From Altibacter sp. HG106 (GTDB taxonomy: Bacteria; Bacteroidota; Bacteroidia; Flavobacteriales; Flavobacteriaceae): a DNA stretch of 64,000 nt. Below are positions 17,647 through 26,075 of this stretch, in pieces (the stretch's first letter is position 1; the number at the start of each line of letters is the position of its first letter). The stretch lies in NCBI RefSeq assembly GCF_028561755.1, contig NZ_JAQQTD010000003.1, forward strand, positions 1 through 64,000. The letters run 5' to 3'. A model generated the notes under the pieces. That model searched no databases, had not been told where the DNA came from, and saw nothing but the letters and a program-made list of their open reading frames with translations. A program made the position numbers and the translations under genes.

Positions 17647-17649
17647 TAC

Positions 17650-18432
17650 TTACTTCCCTTTAAAGTTCGGTTTTCGTTTGTTCACAAAAGCATCTACTCC
17701 TTCGGCATAATCATCCGACTGCGCAGCTTCTATTTGAAGTTTTCCTTCGAGTTCTAATTGCGCTGTCATATCATTGGTCATGGATTCATTCAGCAATCGT
17801 TTTGTCATCCCTAATGCTTTGGTGGGCATTTGCGCTAGTTGTGCTGCTGTGTTTTGAATAACTTCGGAAAAATCTTCCGCAGCCACCACCTTATAGATCA
17901 TTCCTAACTTCTCTGCTTCTGAAGCCGACACTTTATCGCCAAGCATCATCAAGGCCGAAGCTTTCTGAAACCCGATCAATCGCGGAAGAAAAAATGTTCC
18001 CCCACTGTCGGGTATGAGTCCGATTTTACTAAACGCCTGAATAAAACTTGCCTGTTCGGTAGCGATGACCACATCACAGGCCAAGGCGATATTCGCACCC
18101 GCTCCGGCCGCCACGCCGTTCACCGCTGCAATAATGGGTTTTTCAATGGCTCTAAGTCTCTGAATGATGGGGTTGTAGTGTTCTTCCAATATCTTTTTGA
18201 AGCCGGGGTTTTGCTCCGCACTTGTTACTTCCTTCAGGTCTTGACCCGCACAAAAAGCCTTGCCATTTCCAGTCAAGACGATGGCGCGTACGGCATCGTT
18301 CTTCTCCATATCGTCTAAAATAGTTTGAAGTGCCAACGCCATCTCACGATTAAAGCTATTAAACACTTCAGGGCGATTTAGCCGAATCGTGGCCACATGA
18401 TTTGAAATTTCTGTCTGTAGGGTTGTGCTCAT
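17650..18432 (-). CDS. paaG: 1,2-epoxyphenylacetyl-CoA isomerase
   Basis: A crotonase-family protein of 260 residues that rearranges ring-1,2-epoxyphenylacetyl-CoA to oxepin-CoA. It shows 'FCAGQDLKE' and 'FSKIGLIPDSGGTFFLPRLIG', whose Asp is the catalytic acid of PaaG-type isomerases. It fits PaaG better than the second crotonase at 11603, which lacks this Asp. It is 13 bases downstream of paaD and three bases upstream of paaH. Confidence 0.93.
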   Translation of the reverse strand: MSTTLQTEISNHVATIRLNRPEVFNSFNREMALALQTILDDMEKNDAVRAIVLTGNGKAFCAGQDLKEVTSAEQNPGFKKILEEHYNPIIQRLRAIEKPIIAAVNGVAAGAGANIALACDVVIATEQASFIQAFSKIGLIPDSGGTFFLPRLIGFQKASALMMLGDKVSASEAEKLGMIYKVVAAEDFSEVIQNTAAQLAQMPTKALGMTKRLLNESMTNDMTAQLELEGKLQIEAAQSDDYAEGVDAFVNKRKPNFKGK

Positions 18433-18445
18433 TGTTATTGCTGAA

Positions 18446-18946
18446 TTAGGTTAGGCATTTGAAATAATCAAACGGTTCTTGACAATCGTTACATTGAAAA
18501 AGCGCCTTGCAGGCCGTAGATCCAAACTGACTCACCAATCGGGTATTCTTACTACCACAGTTGGTACAGGCTACCACTTTCGCTTCCCCCAATAAGGCTT
18601 CTTTATCGGCTGTGGCATCTAGGGGGGCGGCAATGCCATAGGCTTCCATTTTCTTTTTACCCGCTTCTGAAATCCAATCGGAGCTCCATGCCGGTGCTAA
18701 TACCAATTTCACGATTGCCTTTTTTCCTGCTTTCTCAAAGGCCGTTTTAAGGTCGTCTGACATCACATCCATGGCCGGACAACCCGAATAGGTGGGTGTT
18801 AATTTTATGCGCACCACGCCGTCAACTTCCACCGCTTCTCGAATCACTCCCAGATCCAAAACTGTCAATACCGGTATCTCCGGATCGGAAACTGTTTCCA
18901 GAATGTCGAGTAAGTGAGGTTCTATATGCGGTGCGACTTCAGTCAA
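18446..18946 (-). CDS. paaD: PaaD, epoxidase maturation protein
   Basis: The protein has 166 residues. The N-terminal MIP18/DUF59 domain has 'SDPEIPVLTVLDLGVIR' and 'PTYSGCPAMDVM'. The C-terminal zinc-ribbon-like part carries two CxxC pairs ('CTNCGSKNT' and 'CNDC') and ends 'FDYFKC'. PaaD is thought to help build the metal centre of the PaaABCE epoxidase. It sits between paaC (15 bases upstream) and paaG. Confidence 0.94.
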   Translation of the reverse strand: MTEVAPHIEPHLLDILETVSDPEIPVLTVLDLGVIREAVEVDGVVRIKLTPTYSGCPAMDVMSDDLKTAFEKAGKKAIVKLVLAPAWSSDWISEAGKKKMEAYGIAAPLDATADKEALLGEAKVVACTNCGSKNTRLVSQFGSTACKALFQCNDCQEPFDYFKCLT

Positions 18947-18961
18947 TAAACTATTTTTTGA

Positions 18962-19717
18962 TTACCAATTCATGTTTGGATAGGTGCGCTGCATATACTG
19001 CAGATCAGATAACAAATATCCCATATGCTCTGTGTGAATCCCGTCTTTCCCGCCTTTCTGAAAGTAGGTATTATCGGGAACCGCTAGCGTTGCATCAGAA
19101 AGCACCGTTGTGATCGTTTCGTAATAGGTATCCTTCAAATGGGACAAATCGACTCCTATGTCATTATTAAACATCGCTTTATCGGCTTCCGTCATGTAAA
19201 AAAGCTCGTCTGTGTAGCGCCAAAGATCATTTACGGCCTCCTGTACTTTTTGATGACTTTCTTCGGTGCCATCGCCTAGGCGTTTGATCCAATCGGATGA
19301 AAACCGCTGGTGATAACCAACCTCCTTCACCGCCTTGTTAGCAATGGCCACTAAGGTCTCATCGGCGGACTGCTGTAGTTCTTTCAGAAATAACAAATGA
19401 AAAACATCAAAGAAAAACTGTCGCACCATCACGTACCCAAAGTGCGTATTGGGCTGTTCTACTAACAACACATTACGATACTCTCGCTCCTTCCGAAGAA
19501 AGGCAATGTCATCTTCCGTAATACCCTCATCACTAAGCCCCGCTGCGTATTGATAATAACTACGGGTTTGGCCAATGAGGTCTAAGGAAATATTGGTTAT
19601 GGCGATATCTGTTTCGAGGGTAGGACCGTGCCCACAAAGTTCGCCCAGACGTTGTCCTAAGATGAGTGAATTATCGGCGATTCCTAGAATATATTGGTAT
19701 AATGTATCTTGCTTCAT
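18962..19717 (-). CDS. paaC: Phenylacetyl-CoA epoxidase structural subunit PaaC
   Basis: A 251-residue ferritin-like partner of PaaA in the epoxidase core. It shows the family sequences 'LGIADNSLILGQRLGELCGHGP' (split across about residues 11-32) and 'KEVGYHQRFSSDWIKRLGDGTEESH'. Its di-iron site is degenerate as in other PaaC proteins, so it stabilises PaaA rather than doing the chemistry. It is 12 bases after paaB. Confidence 0.94.
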   Translation of the reverse strand: MKQDTLYQYILGIADNSLILGQRLGELCGHGPTLETDIAITNISLDLIGQTRSYYQYAAGLSDEGITEDDIAFLRKEREYRNVLLVEQPNTHFGYVMVRQFFFDVFHLLFLKELQQSADETLVAIANKAVKEVGYHQRFSSDWIKRLGDGTEESHQKVQEAVNDLWRYTDELFYMTEADKAMFNNDIGVDLSHLKDTYYETITTVLSDATLAVPDNTYFQKGGKDGIHTEHMGYLLSDLQYMQRTYPNMNW

Positions 19718-19729
19718 AAAAGGTCTTTC

Positions 19730-20014
19730 TTACATATGTTTTACCTCATCAGGCAAATTGTAAAACGTGGGGTGACGGTACACCTTATCCTGAGCCGGTT
19801 CGAACATCTCTCCATTTTCAGAAGGGTTCGACGCCGTAATATGTTTACTCTCTACCACCCAAATGCTCACGCCTTCGCTTCTACGCGTGTAGACATCTCT
19901 AGCATTTTCTAACGCCATTTCGGCATCGGCAGCATGTAAGCTTCCGAAGTGACGATGTTCCAAACCATTTTTACTTCGAACGAAGACTTCCCATAAAGGC
20001 CAGTTGTTTTTCAT
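19730..20014 (-). CDS. paaB: Phenylacetyl-CoA epoxidase subunit PaaB
   Basis: A small 94-residue subunit with 'WEVFVRSKNGLEHRHFGSLHA' near the N-terminus and 'YTRRSEGVSIWVV', both typical of PaaB. It bridges PaaAC heterodimers in the epoxidase complex. The gap to paaA (20015-20082) is 68 bases, the longest inside the operon. Confidence 0.94.
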   Translation of the reverse strand: MKNNWPLWEVFVRSKNGLEHRHFGSLHAADAEMALENARDVYTRRSEGVSIWVVESKHITASNPSENGEMFEPAQDKVYRHPTFYNLPDEVKHM

Positions 20015-20082
20015 TGTATATGATTTTAGTATTGAGTAGCGAGAAATGACAGCATCTAAGATCTAAATTCTCATATCTCCAT

Positions 20083-21039
20083 TCAGCTTGCTTTCGCCAC
20101 CTTCTTATGTTCTTGTTTTTCGGCGTATGCCATCGCAGCATCACGCACCCAGGCACCGCCTTCCCATGCATTCACACGCGCTTCCAGGCGTTCCTTATTA
20201 CAAGGACCGTGTCCTTTCACCACTTGCCAAAATTCATCCCAGTCTATCGGACCAAAATCGTAGTGACCGGTGTCTTCATTAAATTTCAACTCCGGATCTG
20301 GAATGGTAATTCCTAAAATATCTGCCTGAGGGGCTGTCTGGTCAACAAATTGTTGACGAAGTTCATCATTTGTCTTGCGTTTTAGCTTCCATTTCATCGA
20401 CTGCTCGGTGTGGGTCGATTCTGCATCGGTAGGACCAAACATCATCAAACTCGGCCACCACCAACGATTTAAGGCATCCTGTGCCATTGCTTTTTGCTCT
20501 TCCGTACCATTGCAAAGGGTGAGCATGATCTCATATCCCTGGCGTTGGTGGAAACTTTCCTCTTTACACACACGTACCATCGCACGTGCATACGGCCCAA
20601 AGGAGGTATTACACAGCGGTACCTGATTGATAATCGCCGCTCCATCTACGAGCCAGCCAATGGCTCCCATATCGGCCCAAGTAAGGGTGGGATAATTAAA
20701 AATGGAGGAATACTTCGCTTTCCCGCTGTGTAGTTGTTCGTACAATTCTTCTCTTGAAATACCTAAGGTCTCGCAAGCAGCATACAGATACAATCCGTGT
20801 CCTGCCTCATCTTGTACTTTCGCAAGGAGCGCTGCTTTCCGCCGTAGAGAAGGCGCCCGGGTGATCCAGTTACCTTCGGGAAGCATTCCCACAATTTCAG
20901 AATGGGCATGCTGACTGATTTGTCGGATATGCGTTTTGCGATATTTCTCCGGCATCCAGTCTTTGGGTTCAATTTTTTCGTCACGGGCAATCCGTGCTTC
21001 AAAAAGGGCTTCTAAATTCTTTACTTCTGCATCGCTCAT
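20083..21039 (-). CDS. paaA: Phenylacetyl-CoA epoxidase catalytic subunit PaaA
   Basis: A 318-residue di-iron oxygenase that inserts one oxygen atom into the ring of phenylacetyl-CoA. Both iron-binding ExxH motifs are present: '[12 protein letters not shown]' and '[13 protein letters not shown]'. The earlier ligand Glu is in '[14 protein letters not shown]'. The C-terminus has the family sequence '[19 protein letters not shown]'. It follows paaE after 18 bases. The complex needs electrons from PaaE. Confidence 0.96.
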   Translation of the reverse strand: MSDAEVKNLEALFEARIARDEKIEPKDWMPEKYRKTHIRQISQHAHSEIVGMLPEGNWITRAPSLRRKAALLAKVQDEAGHGLYLYAACETLGISREELYEQLHSGKAKYSSIFNYPTLTWADMGAIGWLVDGAAIINQVPLCNTSFGPYARAMVRVCKEESFHQRQGYEIMLTLCNGTEEQKAMAQDALNRWWWPSLMMFGPTDAESTHTEQSMKWKLKRKTNDELRQQFVDQTAPQADILGITIPDPELKFNEDTGHYDFGPIDWDEFWQVVKGHGPCNKERLEARVNAWEGGAWVRDAAMAYAEKQEHKKVAKAS

Positions 21040-21057
21040 AACAATTGTTTTTTCAAA

Positions 21058-22128
21058 TTATACGTCAAAATCAACTTTTACCGAATCGGAGGTCGGTACG
21101 GCCTGGCAACTCAGCACAAAATCCTGAGCTACTTCATGTTCTTCCAGGGCGTAGTTTACTTTCATCTCTACCGAGCCCTCTAAAAGCTTACACTTACAGG
21201 TACTGCAAACGCCCCCTTTACAAGCAAAAGGAAGGTCGGCTCCCGAAGCCAACGCGGCGTCTAAGATATTATCGAAATCTTTGGTCATGGTGAAGTGGAA
21301 TTCTTTTCCCCCATCGAGCAAAGTGATCTCTACGCCTTCAACATTTTGCTGTGCTAAGCGCTCGGCCCGTTTTTTATCTTCTTCGGAAAGACCCGTCACG
21401 AATAATTCGTAATGGATATGGTCTTTGGACATTCCTGCCGCCACCAGTTCGTCACGTATGAGGAAGATCATGGCTTCCGGTCCGCAAAGAAAGACCTCAT
21501 CGATTTCAGAAACAGTTACAAGTTTTTTAAAAATCTCTTGTAATTTTTCCGAAGTAAACCGTCCATTCAGCAATTCAATATCGCGCTGTTCGCGTGTGAG
21601 CAAATAATAGATCTCAAAGCGTCCAAAATATTGATTTCTAAGCTGTTCAAGTTGTTCTTTAAAGATAATGGATTTCACCGTCCTGTTCAAGTAAAATAAC
21701 TTGAATTTAGCATTCGGTTCTTGCGATAAATGGGTCTTTATCATCGATATTACCGGAGTAATACCACTTCCCGCCGCAAAGGCCATGTAGGTCTTAGGTG
21801 TTTCCGAAATGTCCACCCCAAACATACCACTGGGCTCCATGATCTCTAGGGTATCGCCGGCTGAAAGCTCTTCGTTCACGAAGGTGGAAAATGCACCCCC
21901 GGGGATTTGCTTGACCGCCACTTGCCAGAGTCCTTCGGTCGGACTGCTACACAGACTGTATGAACGCCTGGTATCCTCTCCATTAATCATGGCGCGAAGC
22001 GTAAGATGCTGTCCTTGGCGAAAGGTAAACGTATCTCTTAATTCCTCTGGAATCGAAAATGACACCACTGTGCAGTCGGTTGTCTCCTTATACACTTCTT
22101 GAATCGGAATGGAATAAAATTGCGCCAC
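21058..22128 (-). CDS. paaE: Phenylacetyl-CoA epoxidase reductase PaaE
   Basis: A 356-residue reductase passing electrons from NADPH through FAD and a 2Fe-2S centre to PaaA. The order is a flavin domain ('RRSYSLCSSPTEG'), an NAD(P) domain ('AAGSGITPVISMIKTHL') and a C-terminal plant-type ferredoxin domain ('CKGGVCSTCKCK' plus a distal 'LSCQAVP', giving the four cysteine ligands). It is the first structural gene of the operon, 17 bases after a good -7 box. Confidence 0.95.
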   Translation of the reverse strand: MAQFYSIPIQEVYKETTDCTVVSFSIPEELRDTFTFRQGQHLTLRAMINGEDTRRSYSLCSSPTEGLWQVAVKQIPGGAFSTFVNEELSAGDTLEIMEPSGMFGVDISETPKTYMAFAAGSGITPVISMIKTHLSQEPNAKFKLFYLNRTVKSIIFKEQLEQLRNQYFGRFEIYYLLTREQRDIELLNGRFTSEKLQEIFKKLVTVSEIDEVFLCGPEAMIFLIRDELVAAGMSKDHIHYELFVTGLSEEDKKRAERLAQQNVEGVEITLLDGGKEFHFTMTKDFDNILDAALASGADLPFACKGGVCSTCKCKLLEGSVEMKVNYALEEHEVAQDFVLSCQAVPTSDSVKVDFDV

Positions 22129-22145
22129 GTGTTTCTTTCTTACTA

Positions 22146-22177
22146 CAAAACTAACGTTTGTTAGTTAGAATCACAAA
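22146..22177 (-). promoter_or_regulatory. Promoter of the paa operon
   Basis: On the minus strand TTTG (22177-22174), a 20-base spacer and TAGTTTTG (22153-22146) match the Bacteroidota consensus TTTG-N(17-23)-TAnnTTTG. The expected start of transcription is near 22139-22141, about 10 bases before the paaE ATG. Confidence 0.75.
22149..22166. promoter_or_regulatory. Palindromic operator overlapping the paa -7 box (candidate PaaR site)
   Basis: AACTAAC-GTTT-GTTAGTT has perfect 7-base arms. The core CTAACGTTTGTTAG differs at one fixed position from CNAACGNNCGTTNG, the PaaR consensus I recall from Thermus. It covers part of the -7 box, so binding would block transcription. Confidence 0.7.
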
Positions 22178-22191
22178 TGCAATGCCAAAGC

Positions 22192-22761
22192 TTATACAAT
22201 GCCCCGTAAAAGGACTGAAACCATGTCTTTTTTTAAGACGTTCACATCCAGTTTTCCTCGTTTCTGATACCATATATAAAGGGTGCGAAGGGTCGATAAG
22301 ATGGAAAATAAAATTACTTCGGGATGATGCGGTTGTAATTCGCCGTTTTCAATGCCTTTTTTGATAATACTTCGGAAATTCTCTTCGTAGGCTTCCCGCA
22401 TGTGCACAAAGCGCTTCAGATCTTCACCTTCCAAGTGCATCCAATCGTTGTTTAGCGCCGCCAACGCTTCCGAAGCATTGACGGTAATATCAATATGAAG
22501 TTCTATAATACGCTTAATCTTTGAAACCTCAGAACCCGGTTGCTCCTGAACCGCTTCCATACCTTTGGTAAATTCTTCCGCCAGACGCAACACTAAACGA
22601 GACAACAATTCTTGCTTACCCGAAATGTGATTGTACAAACTGGCCGCTTTGATGCCCATTGTTTGGGCGATGTCGCGCATGGTCACAGCAGTATAGCCTT
22701 TTTCTTTGAACAACCTACTGGCCACCATAATGATTTCTTCCTTTCGAGTATTTCCGCTCAT
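22192..22761 (-). CDS. paaR: TetR family regulator, probable repressor of the paa operon
   Basis: From the ATG at 22761 it has 189 residues (MSGNTRKEE...). The N-terminal helix-turn-helix is 'AVTMRDIAQTMGIKAASLYNHISGKQELL', and the C-terminal half is a ligand-binding helical bundle. The ATG at 22788 lies upstream of a TATCTTGC -7-like box (22776-22769), so I prefer the inner start. The gene sits just before paaE with an operator-like palindrome between. TetR repressors of paa genes sense phenylacetyl-CoA. The symbol rests on this context and is tentative. Confidence 0.8.
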   Translation of the reverse strand: MSGNTRKEEIIMVASRLFKEKGYTAVTMRDIAQTMGIKAASLYNHISGKQELLSRLVLRLAEEFTKGMEAVQEQPGSEVSKIKRIIELHIDITVNASEALAALNNDWMHLEGEDLKRFVHMREAYEENFRSIIKKGIENGELQPHHPEVILFSILSTLRTLYIWYQKRGKLDVNVLKKDMVSVLLRGIV

Positions 22762-22804
22762 AGACGCTGCAAGATACGTAAATAGCATAAATGACTTATG
22801 GCTC

Positions 22805-22835
22805 TTGGAAAGCTGTACCGACTATAGTACATTTG
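22805..22835 (+). promoter_or_regulatory. Promoter of the phenylalanine hydroxylase gene
   Basis: TTG (22805-22807), a 20-base spacer and TACATTTG (22828-22835) fit the Bacteroidota consensus. The box ends only seven bases before the ATG at 22843, so the mRNA should be leaderless or nearly so. Confidence 0.7.
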
Positions 22836-22842
22836 ATAGCCT

Positions 22843-24618
22843 ATGGAAACTTCCTATACCTCAAACGCGTTGATAGATCGGTTGCCGCCTCATTTGAAGC
22901 AATTTATCAAGCCGCAGAATTACGACCAGTACACACCGGTAAATCAGGCGGTGTGGCGTTATGTGATGCGCAAAAACGTAGATTATTTGAGTCAGGTGGC
23001 CCATGAAAGCTATGTAGAAGGGCTTCGGAAGACAGGAATTTCTATCGAAGAGATACCGTCGATGTACGGAATGAATAGAATTCTAAAGGAAATTGGCTGG
23101 GCTGCGGTCGCCGTGGACGGTTTTATCCCTCCCAACGCTTTTATGGAATTTCAAGCCTATAAAGTATTGGTGATCGCCAGTGATATCCGACAGCTAGAAA
23201 ATATTCAATACACACCTGCCCCCGATATTATTCACGAAGGCGCCGGGCACGCCCCCATTATTGCCAGTCCCGATTATGCCGAATATCTGCGTCGCTTCGG
23301 AGAGATCGGTGCAAAGGCCATTAGCAGCGCGCATGACATGGAATTGTATGAAGCGGTTCGGGAATTATCTATTTTGAAAGAAGCCGAAGGTATTTCAGAC
23401 ACCATGATCAACGAGGCCGAAAAACGCGTACACCAACTGCAGCAAAAAGAAGTGACCCCTTCTGAAATCGCGCTCATCCGAAACCTGCATTGGTGGACCG
23501 TAGAATACGGCTTGGTGGGAACGCCCGAACAACCAAAAATTTACGGCGCCGGCTTGTTATCTTCTATCGGCGAGAGTACGTGGTGCATGAAGCCTGAAGT
23601 AAAAAAAATACCGTATTCCATAGAGGCGGCCTATCAAGAATTTGATATTACCAAACCTCAACCGCAGCTCTATGTTACGCCCGACTTCGCCTATTTGCAA
23701 GAAGTATTGGAAGAATTTGCAAATACCATGGCAGTGCGAAAAGGCGGGTGGCGTGGTCTCAACAAACTCATTGAATCCAAACAACTTGGGACTATTGAAT
23801 TGAGTACCGGGTTGCAGGTAAGTGGCGTGTTTTCCCGAATGATCCAAAACGAAGACAATGAGGTGGTTTATTTTGAAACGGAAGGTCCAACAGCCCTGGC
23901 CTACCGCGAAAAGGAGGTGATCGGTCATGGAATCGATCGCCATCAGAACGGCTTTCGGTCTCCCCTCGGAAAATTAAAAGGAATCAATCTCGCCATTGAA
24001 AATATGGGTCCGCGTGACTTACAAGCCTATAATTTTTATGACGGAAAGGCCATCGAATTTGAGTTTGAAAGCGGCATCACCGTGAGCGGAATGAACGTCA
24101 CCGGAATTCGAAACCTCAACGGAGAACTGATGTTAATTCAATTTACCGATTGCACCGTCGCCTATCAGGACGAGATTCTCTTTGCGCCTGAAGACGGCGA
24201 TTTTGATATGGCGGTGGGGAAAGAAATTGTTTCGGCCTTTGCCGGGGCAGCCGACTATCATTCGTTTGACGTGAACACCCATATGGTAAGCGACACCAAG
24301 ACGGTTCGTGTACACTATTCCGAAGAAGACCAGAAACGCTTTGCCCTGTATCAAGAAATACGCGAGATGCGGACACAAGATTCCGTTTCCGAAGCGCGCC
24401 TGGCGGAAATATTTTCAGAAATAACGCAGCTAGAAAAAAACACCTGGTTGCTGCCGCTCGAAATTTTTGAATTGATTGCCGGTACCGATAGTTCGCTAAG
24501 TAATACCATACTTGATTACTTGCTTACACTGAAAAAAAACAAACCGGCCGTTGCCCATTTGATAGACGATGGCCTATTGCTAATTGAAAAACAAGCACAC
24601 AACTTACAAACCAACTAA
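22843..24618 (+). CDS. phhA: Phenylalanine 4-monooxygenase-type aromatic amino acid hydroxylase
   Basis: This pterin- and iron-dependent enzyme turns phenylalanine into tyrosine. The iron ligands are His131 and His136 in 'IIHEGAGHAP' and Glu221 in 'WWTVEYGL'. At 591 residues it is about twice the usual bacterial length. The spacer between the two ligand motifs is about 85 residues, and some 280 residues follow the catalytic core (about 310-591) with beta-rich and helical parts I cannot assign. Long forms like this occur in Bacteroidota. It is divergent from the PaaR-like gene, which ties phenylalanine use to phenylacetate breakdown. The rhodanese gene follows after two bases. Confidence 0.9.
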   Translation: METSYTSNALIDRLPPHLKQFIKPQNYDQYTPVNQAVWRYVMRKNVDYLSQVAHESYVEGLRKTGISIEEIPSMYGMNRILKEIGWAAVAVDGFIPPNAFMEFQAYKVLVIASDIRQLENIQYTPAPDIIHEGAGHAPIIASPDYAEYLRRFGEIGAKAISSAHDMELYEAVRELSILKEAEGISDTMINEAEKRVHQLQQKEVTPSEIALIRNLHWWTVEYGLVGTPEQPKIYGAGLLSSIGESTWCMKPEVKKIPYSIEAAYQEFDITKPQPQLYVTPDFAYLQEVLEEFANTMAVRKGGWRGLNKLIESKQLGTIELSTGLQVSGVFSRMIQNEDNEVVYFETEGPTALAYREKEVIGHGIDRHQNGFRSPLGKLKGINLAIENMGPRDLQAYNFYDGKAIEFEFESGITVSGMNVTGIRNLNGELMLIQFTDCTVAYQDEILFAPEDGDFDMAVGKEIVSAFAGAADYHSFDVNTHMVSDTKTVRVHYSEEDQKRFALYQEIREMRTQDSVSEARLAEIFSEITQLEKNTWLLPLEIFELIAGTDSSLSNTILDYLLTLKKNKPAVAHLIDDGLLLIEKQAHNLQTN

Positions 24619-24620
24619 CC

Positions 24621-24932
24621 ATGGGTATATTAGATTTTCTCTTCGGAAATAAAAGTGAAAAAATTCAAGACTTTAAGGAGCGCGGAGCGGTTATCTTAGA
24701 CGTTCGCACCAAAAACGAATATGAGCAAGGCGCCATTCCTAGATCCAAGCATATTCCATTGCAGCAATTGCAGTCGCACCTCAACAAAGTAAAAGGCTGG
24801 AACAAGCCGGTCGTCACCTGCTGTGCCAGTGGGGTTCGAAGCGGAAGTGCCGCAGCGCTTCTTCGAAACAATGGGGTGGAGGCCATGAACGGTGGCGGCT
24901 GGATGAGCCTTCATAAAAAATGGGAAGCGTGA
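24621..24932 (+). CDS. Single-domain rhodanese
   Basis: A 103-residue protein with the rhodanese blocks 'AVILDVRTKNEYEQGAI' and the active-site loop 'CCASGVRSGSA', with the catalytic Cys at about 76. It has no signal peptide, so it is a cytoplasmic sulfur transferase. It starts two bases after phhA and overlaps the next gene by 13 bases, so the three form an operon. Its link to phenylalanine hydroxylation is unclear. Confidence 0.9.
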   Translation: MGILDFLFGNKSEKIQDFKERGAVILDVRTKNEYEQGAIPRSKHIPLQQLQSHLNKVKGWNKPVVTCCASGVRSGSAAALLRNNGVEAMNGGGWMSLHKKWEA

Positions 24933-25384
24933 AAGCCTACCTCGCTCAATACGAACACGTACTTTCCAGTAGGGATGCCTTATTCGCCTATTGCGATACC
25001 TTGCCTGAGGCGGCACTCTATGAAATACCCCAACCGTTTACTGCTTCCATATCGCAGCTTCTGGGGCACACGATCAATTGCTATTATTTTTGGATGGGAG
25101 AGACTGTTTTAGACAAGACTCCTGAGTTTATCGAAAAAGACGCTCAGCTTTCCCTTTCTGAACTTTCAGCGCATTATGAGAAGGTCAATGGATTTATGAA
25201 CGAGCTTTGGGAATTTCCCGCAACACGAGCTATTTCCTTTCAACTACGCGATCAAAAAGGCGCTGCTTCTTTGTTAAAACTGTTTACCCATGTGATAACG
25301 CATGAGTATCATCACAAAGGACAAATTGTGATGCTCAGCAGAATGCTAGGTCATACTCCAAAAGACACCGACATTATGCGCTAA
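24920..25384 (+). CDS. DinB family protein
   Basis: A 154-residue four-helix-bundle DinB/YfiT-type protein. The likely metal ligands are His in 'LLGHTINCYYFW' and the pair in 'FTHVITHEYHHKGQI'. Members include thiol-dependent transferases. The substrate is unknown. The ATG lies 13 bases before the rhodanese stop, in another frame. The gene's end overlaps the stop codon of the convergent DUF4230 gene by four bases. Confidence 0.88.
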   Translation: MGSVKAYLAQYEHVLSSRDALFAYCDTLPEAALYEIPQPFTASISQLLGHTINCYYFWMGETVLDKTPEFIEKDAQLSLSELSAHYEKVNGFMNELWEFPATRAISFQLRDQKGAASLLKLFTHVITHEYHHKGQIVMLSRMLGHTPKDTDIMR

Positions 25385-25995
25385 GGTTGCAGTGGTTGCC
25401 AGGCAGCTTCAGAATCGATGATTTGCTGATTGTATTGTAAGGTCCACCCCATAGACGCGGTTAGAATATACAACTTCTGAAGCTCAGAAATAAGTCGGTT
25501 TTCTGCATTCCCCATCAAATCGGAAGCACGGATCTTGGCTTCCAGTTCTTTGGAAACCCGGTTTTTGATCGTATTGTAATCGGCTGCTTCAAACTGGTTG
25601 AGATAGTCTTGCTGTACATCGTAATATTCAAAATCGGGATTGATTGTCAGCTCGGGCTCAGGTATTGCCGTGATGGTAACGGTTTTCGTTTCCGCATTCA
25701 CTTCGGTTTCCACCTTTCGCAGGTCATACGCCACGGTGGCTTTGGCATTCACCACCACCAAGGCTTTCTTTCGAGCCGAGAAGATATCGACGTAGAATTT
25801 TTTCCAATCTTCATAAGTGTACACCTGCGCGTAGTTGCCTTCGGTGACGATCAACTTCCCTACATTCTTAATTTCTTTCTCCAATAATGCAGATTGTGCT
25901 TCCAACTGTTCGCGTTCCTCCTTTTGGTGTTCACAATAACGAAGCCCGAATATAATTATGAAGGTTAACACCGCCCCTAGCAGGATGTTTCTCAT
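25381..25995 (-). CDS. DUF4230 membrane-anchored protein
   Basis: A 204-residue protein with an N-terminal transmembrane anchor (about 3-21, ILLGAVLTFIIIFGLRY), a short coiled-coil-like stretch, then a domain with 'LVVVNAKATVAYDLRKVE' and 'ITAIPEPELTINPDFEYYDVQQ' as in DUF4230. The bulk lies outside the inner membrane. The function is unknown. A TATCTTTC -7-like box (26019-26012) sits right after the caspase terminator, so it may have its own promoter. Confidence 0.85.
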   Translation of the reverse strand: MRNILLGAVLTFIIIFGLRYCEHQKEEREQLEAQSALLEKEIKNVGKLIVTEGNYAQVYTYEDWKKFYVDIFSARKKALVVVNAKATVAYDLRKVETEVNAETKTVTITAIPEPELTINPDFEYYDVQQDYLNQFEAADYNTIKNRVSKELEAKIRASDLMGNAENRLISELQKLYILTASMGWTLQYNQQIIDSEAAWQPLQP

Positions 25996-26020
25996 GGCTT
26001 GATTCTTTTCTGAAAGATAC

Positions 26021-26051
26021 GAAAAAGCGTCACTCCTTACGAAGTGACGCT
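26021..26051 (-). terminator. Intrinsic terminator after the caspase gene
   Basis: A perfect 9-bp stem (26043-26051 with 26026-26034, loop of 8) is followed on the minus strand by a run of five T. It ends the protease operon. Confidence 0.85.
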
Positions 26052-26075
26052 GACAAAAAACCCATTCCCATGGTA

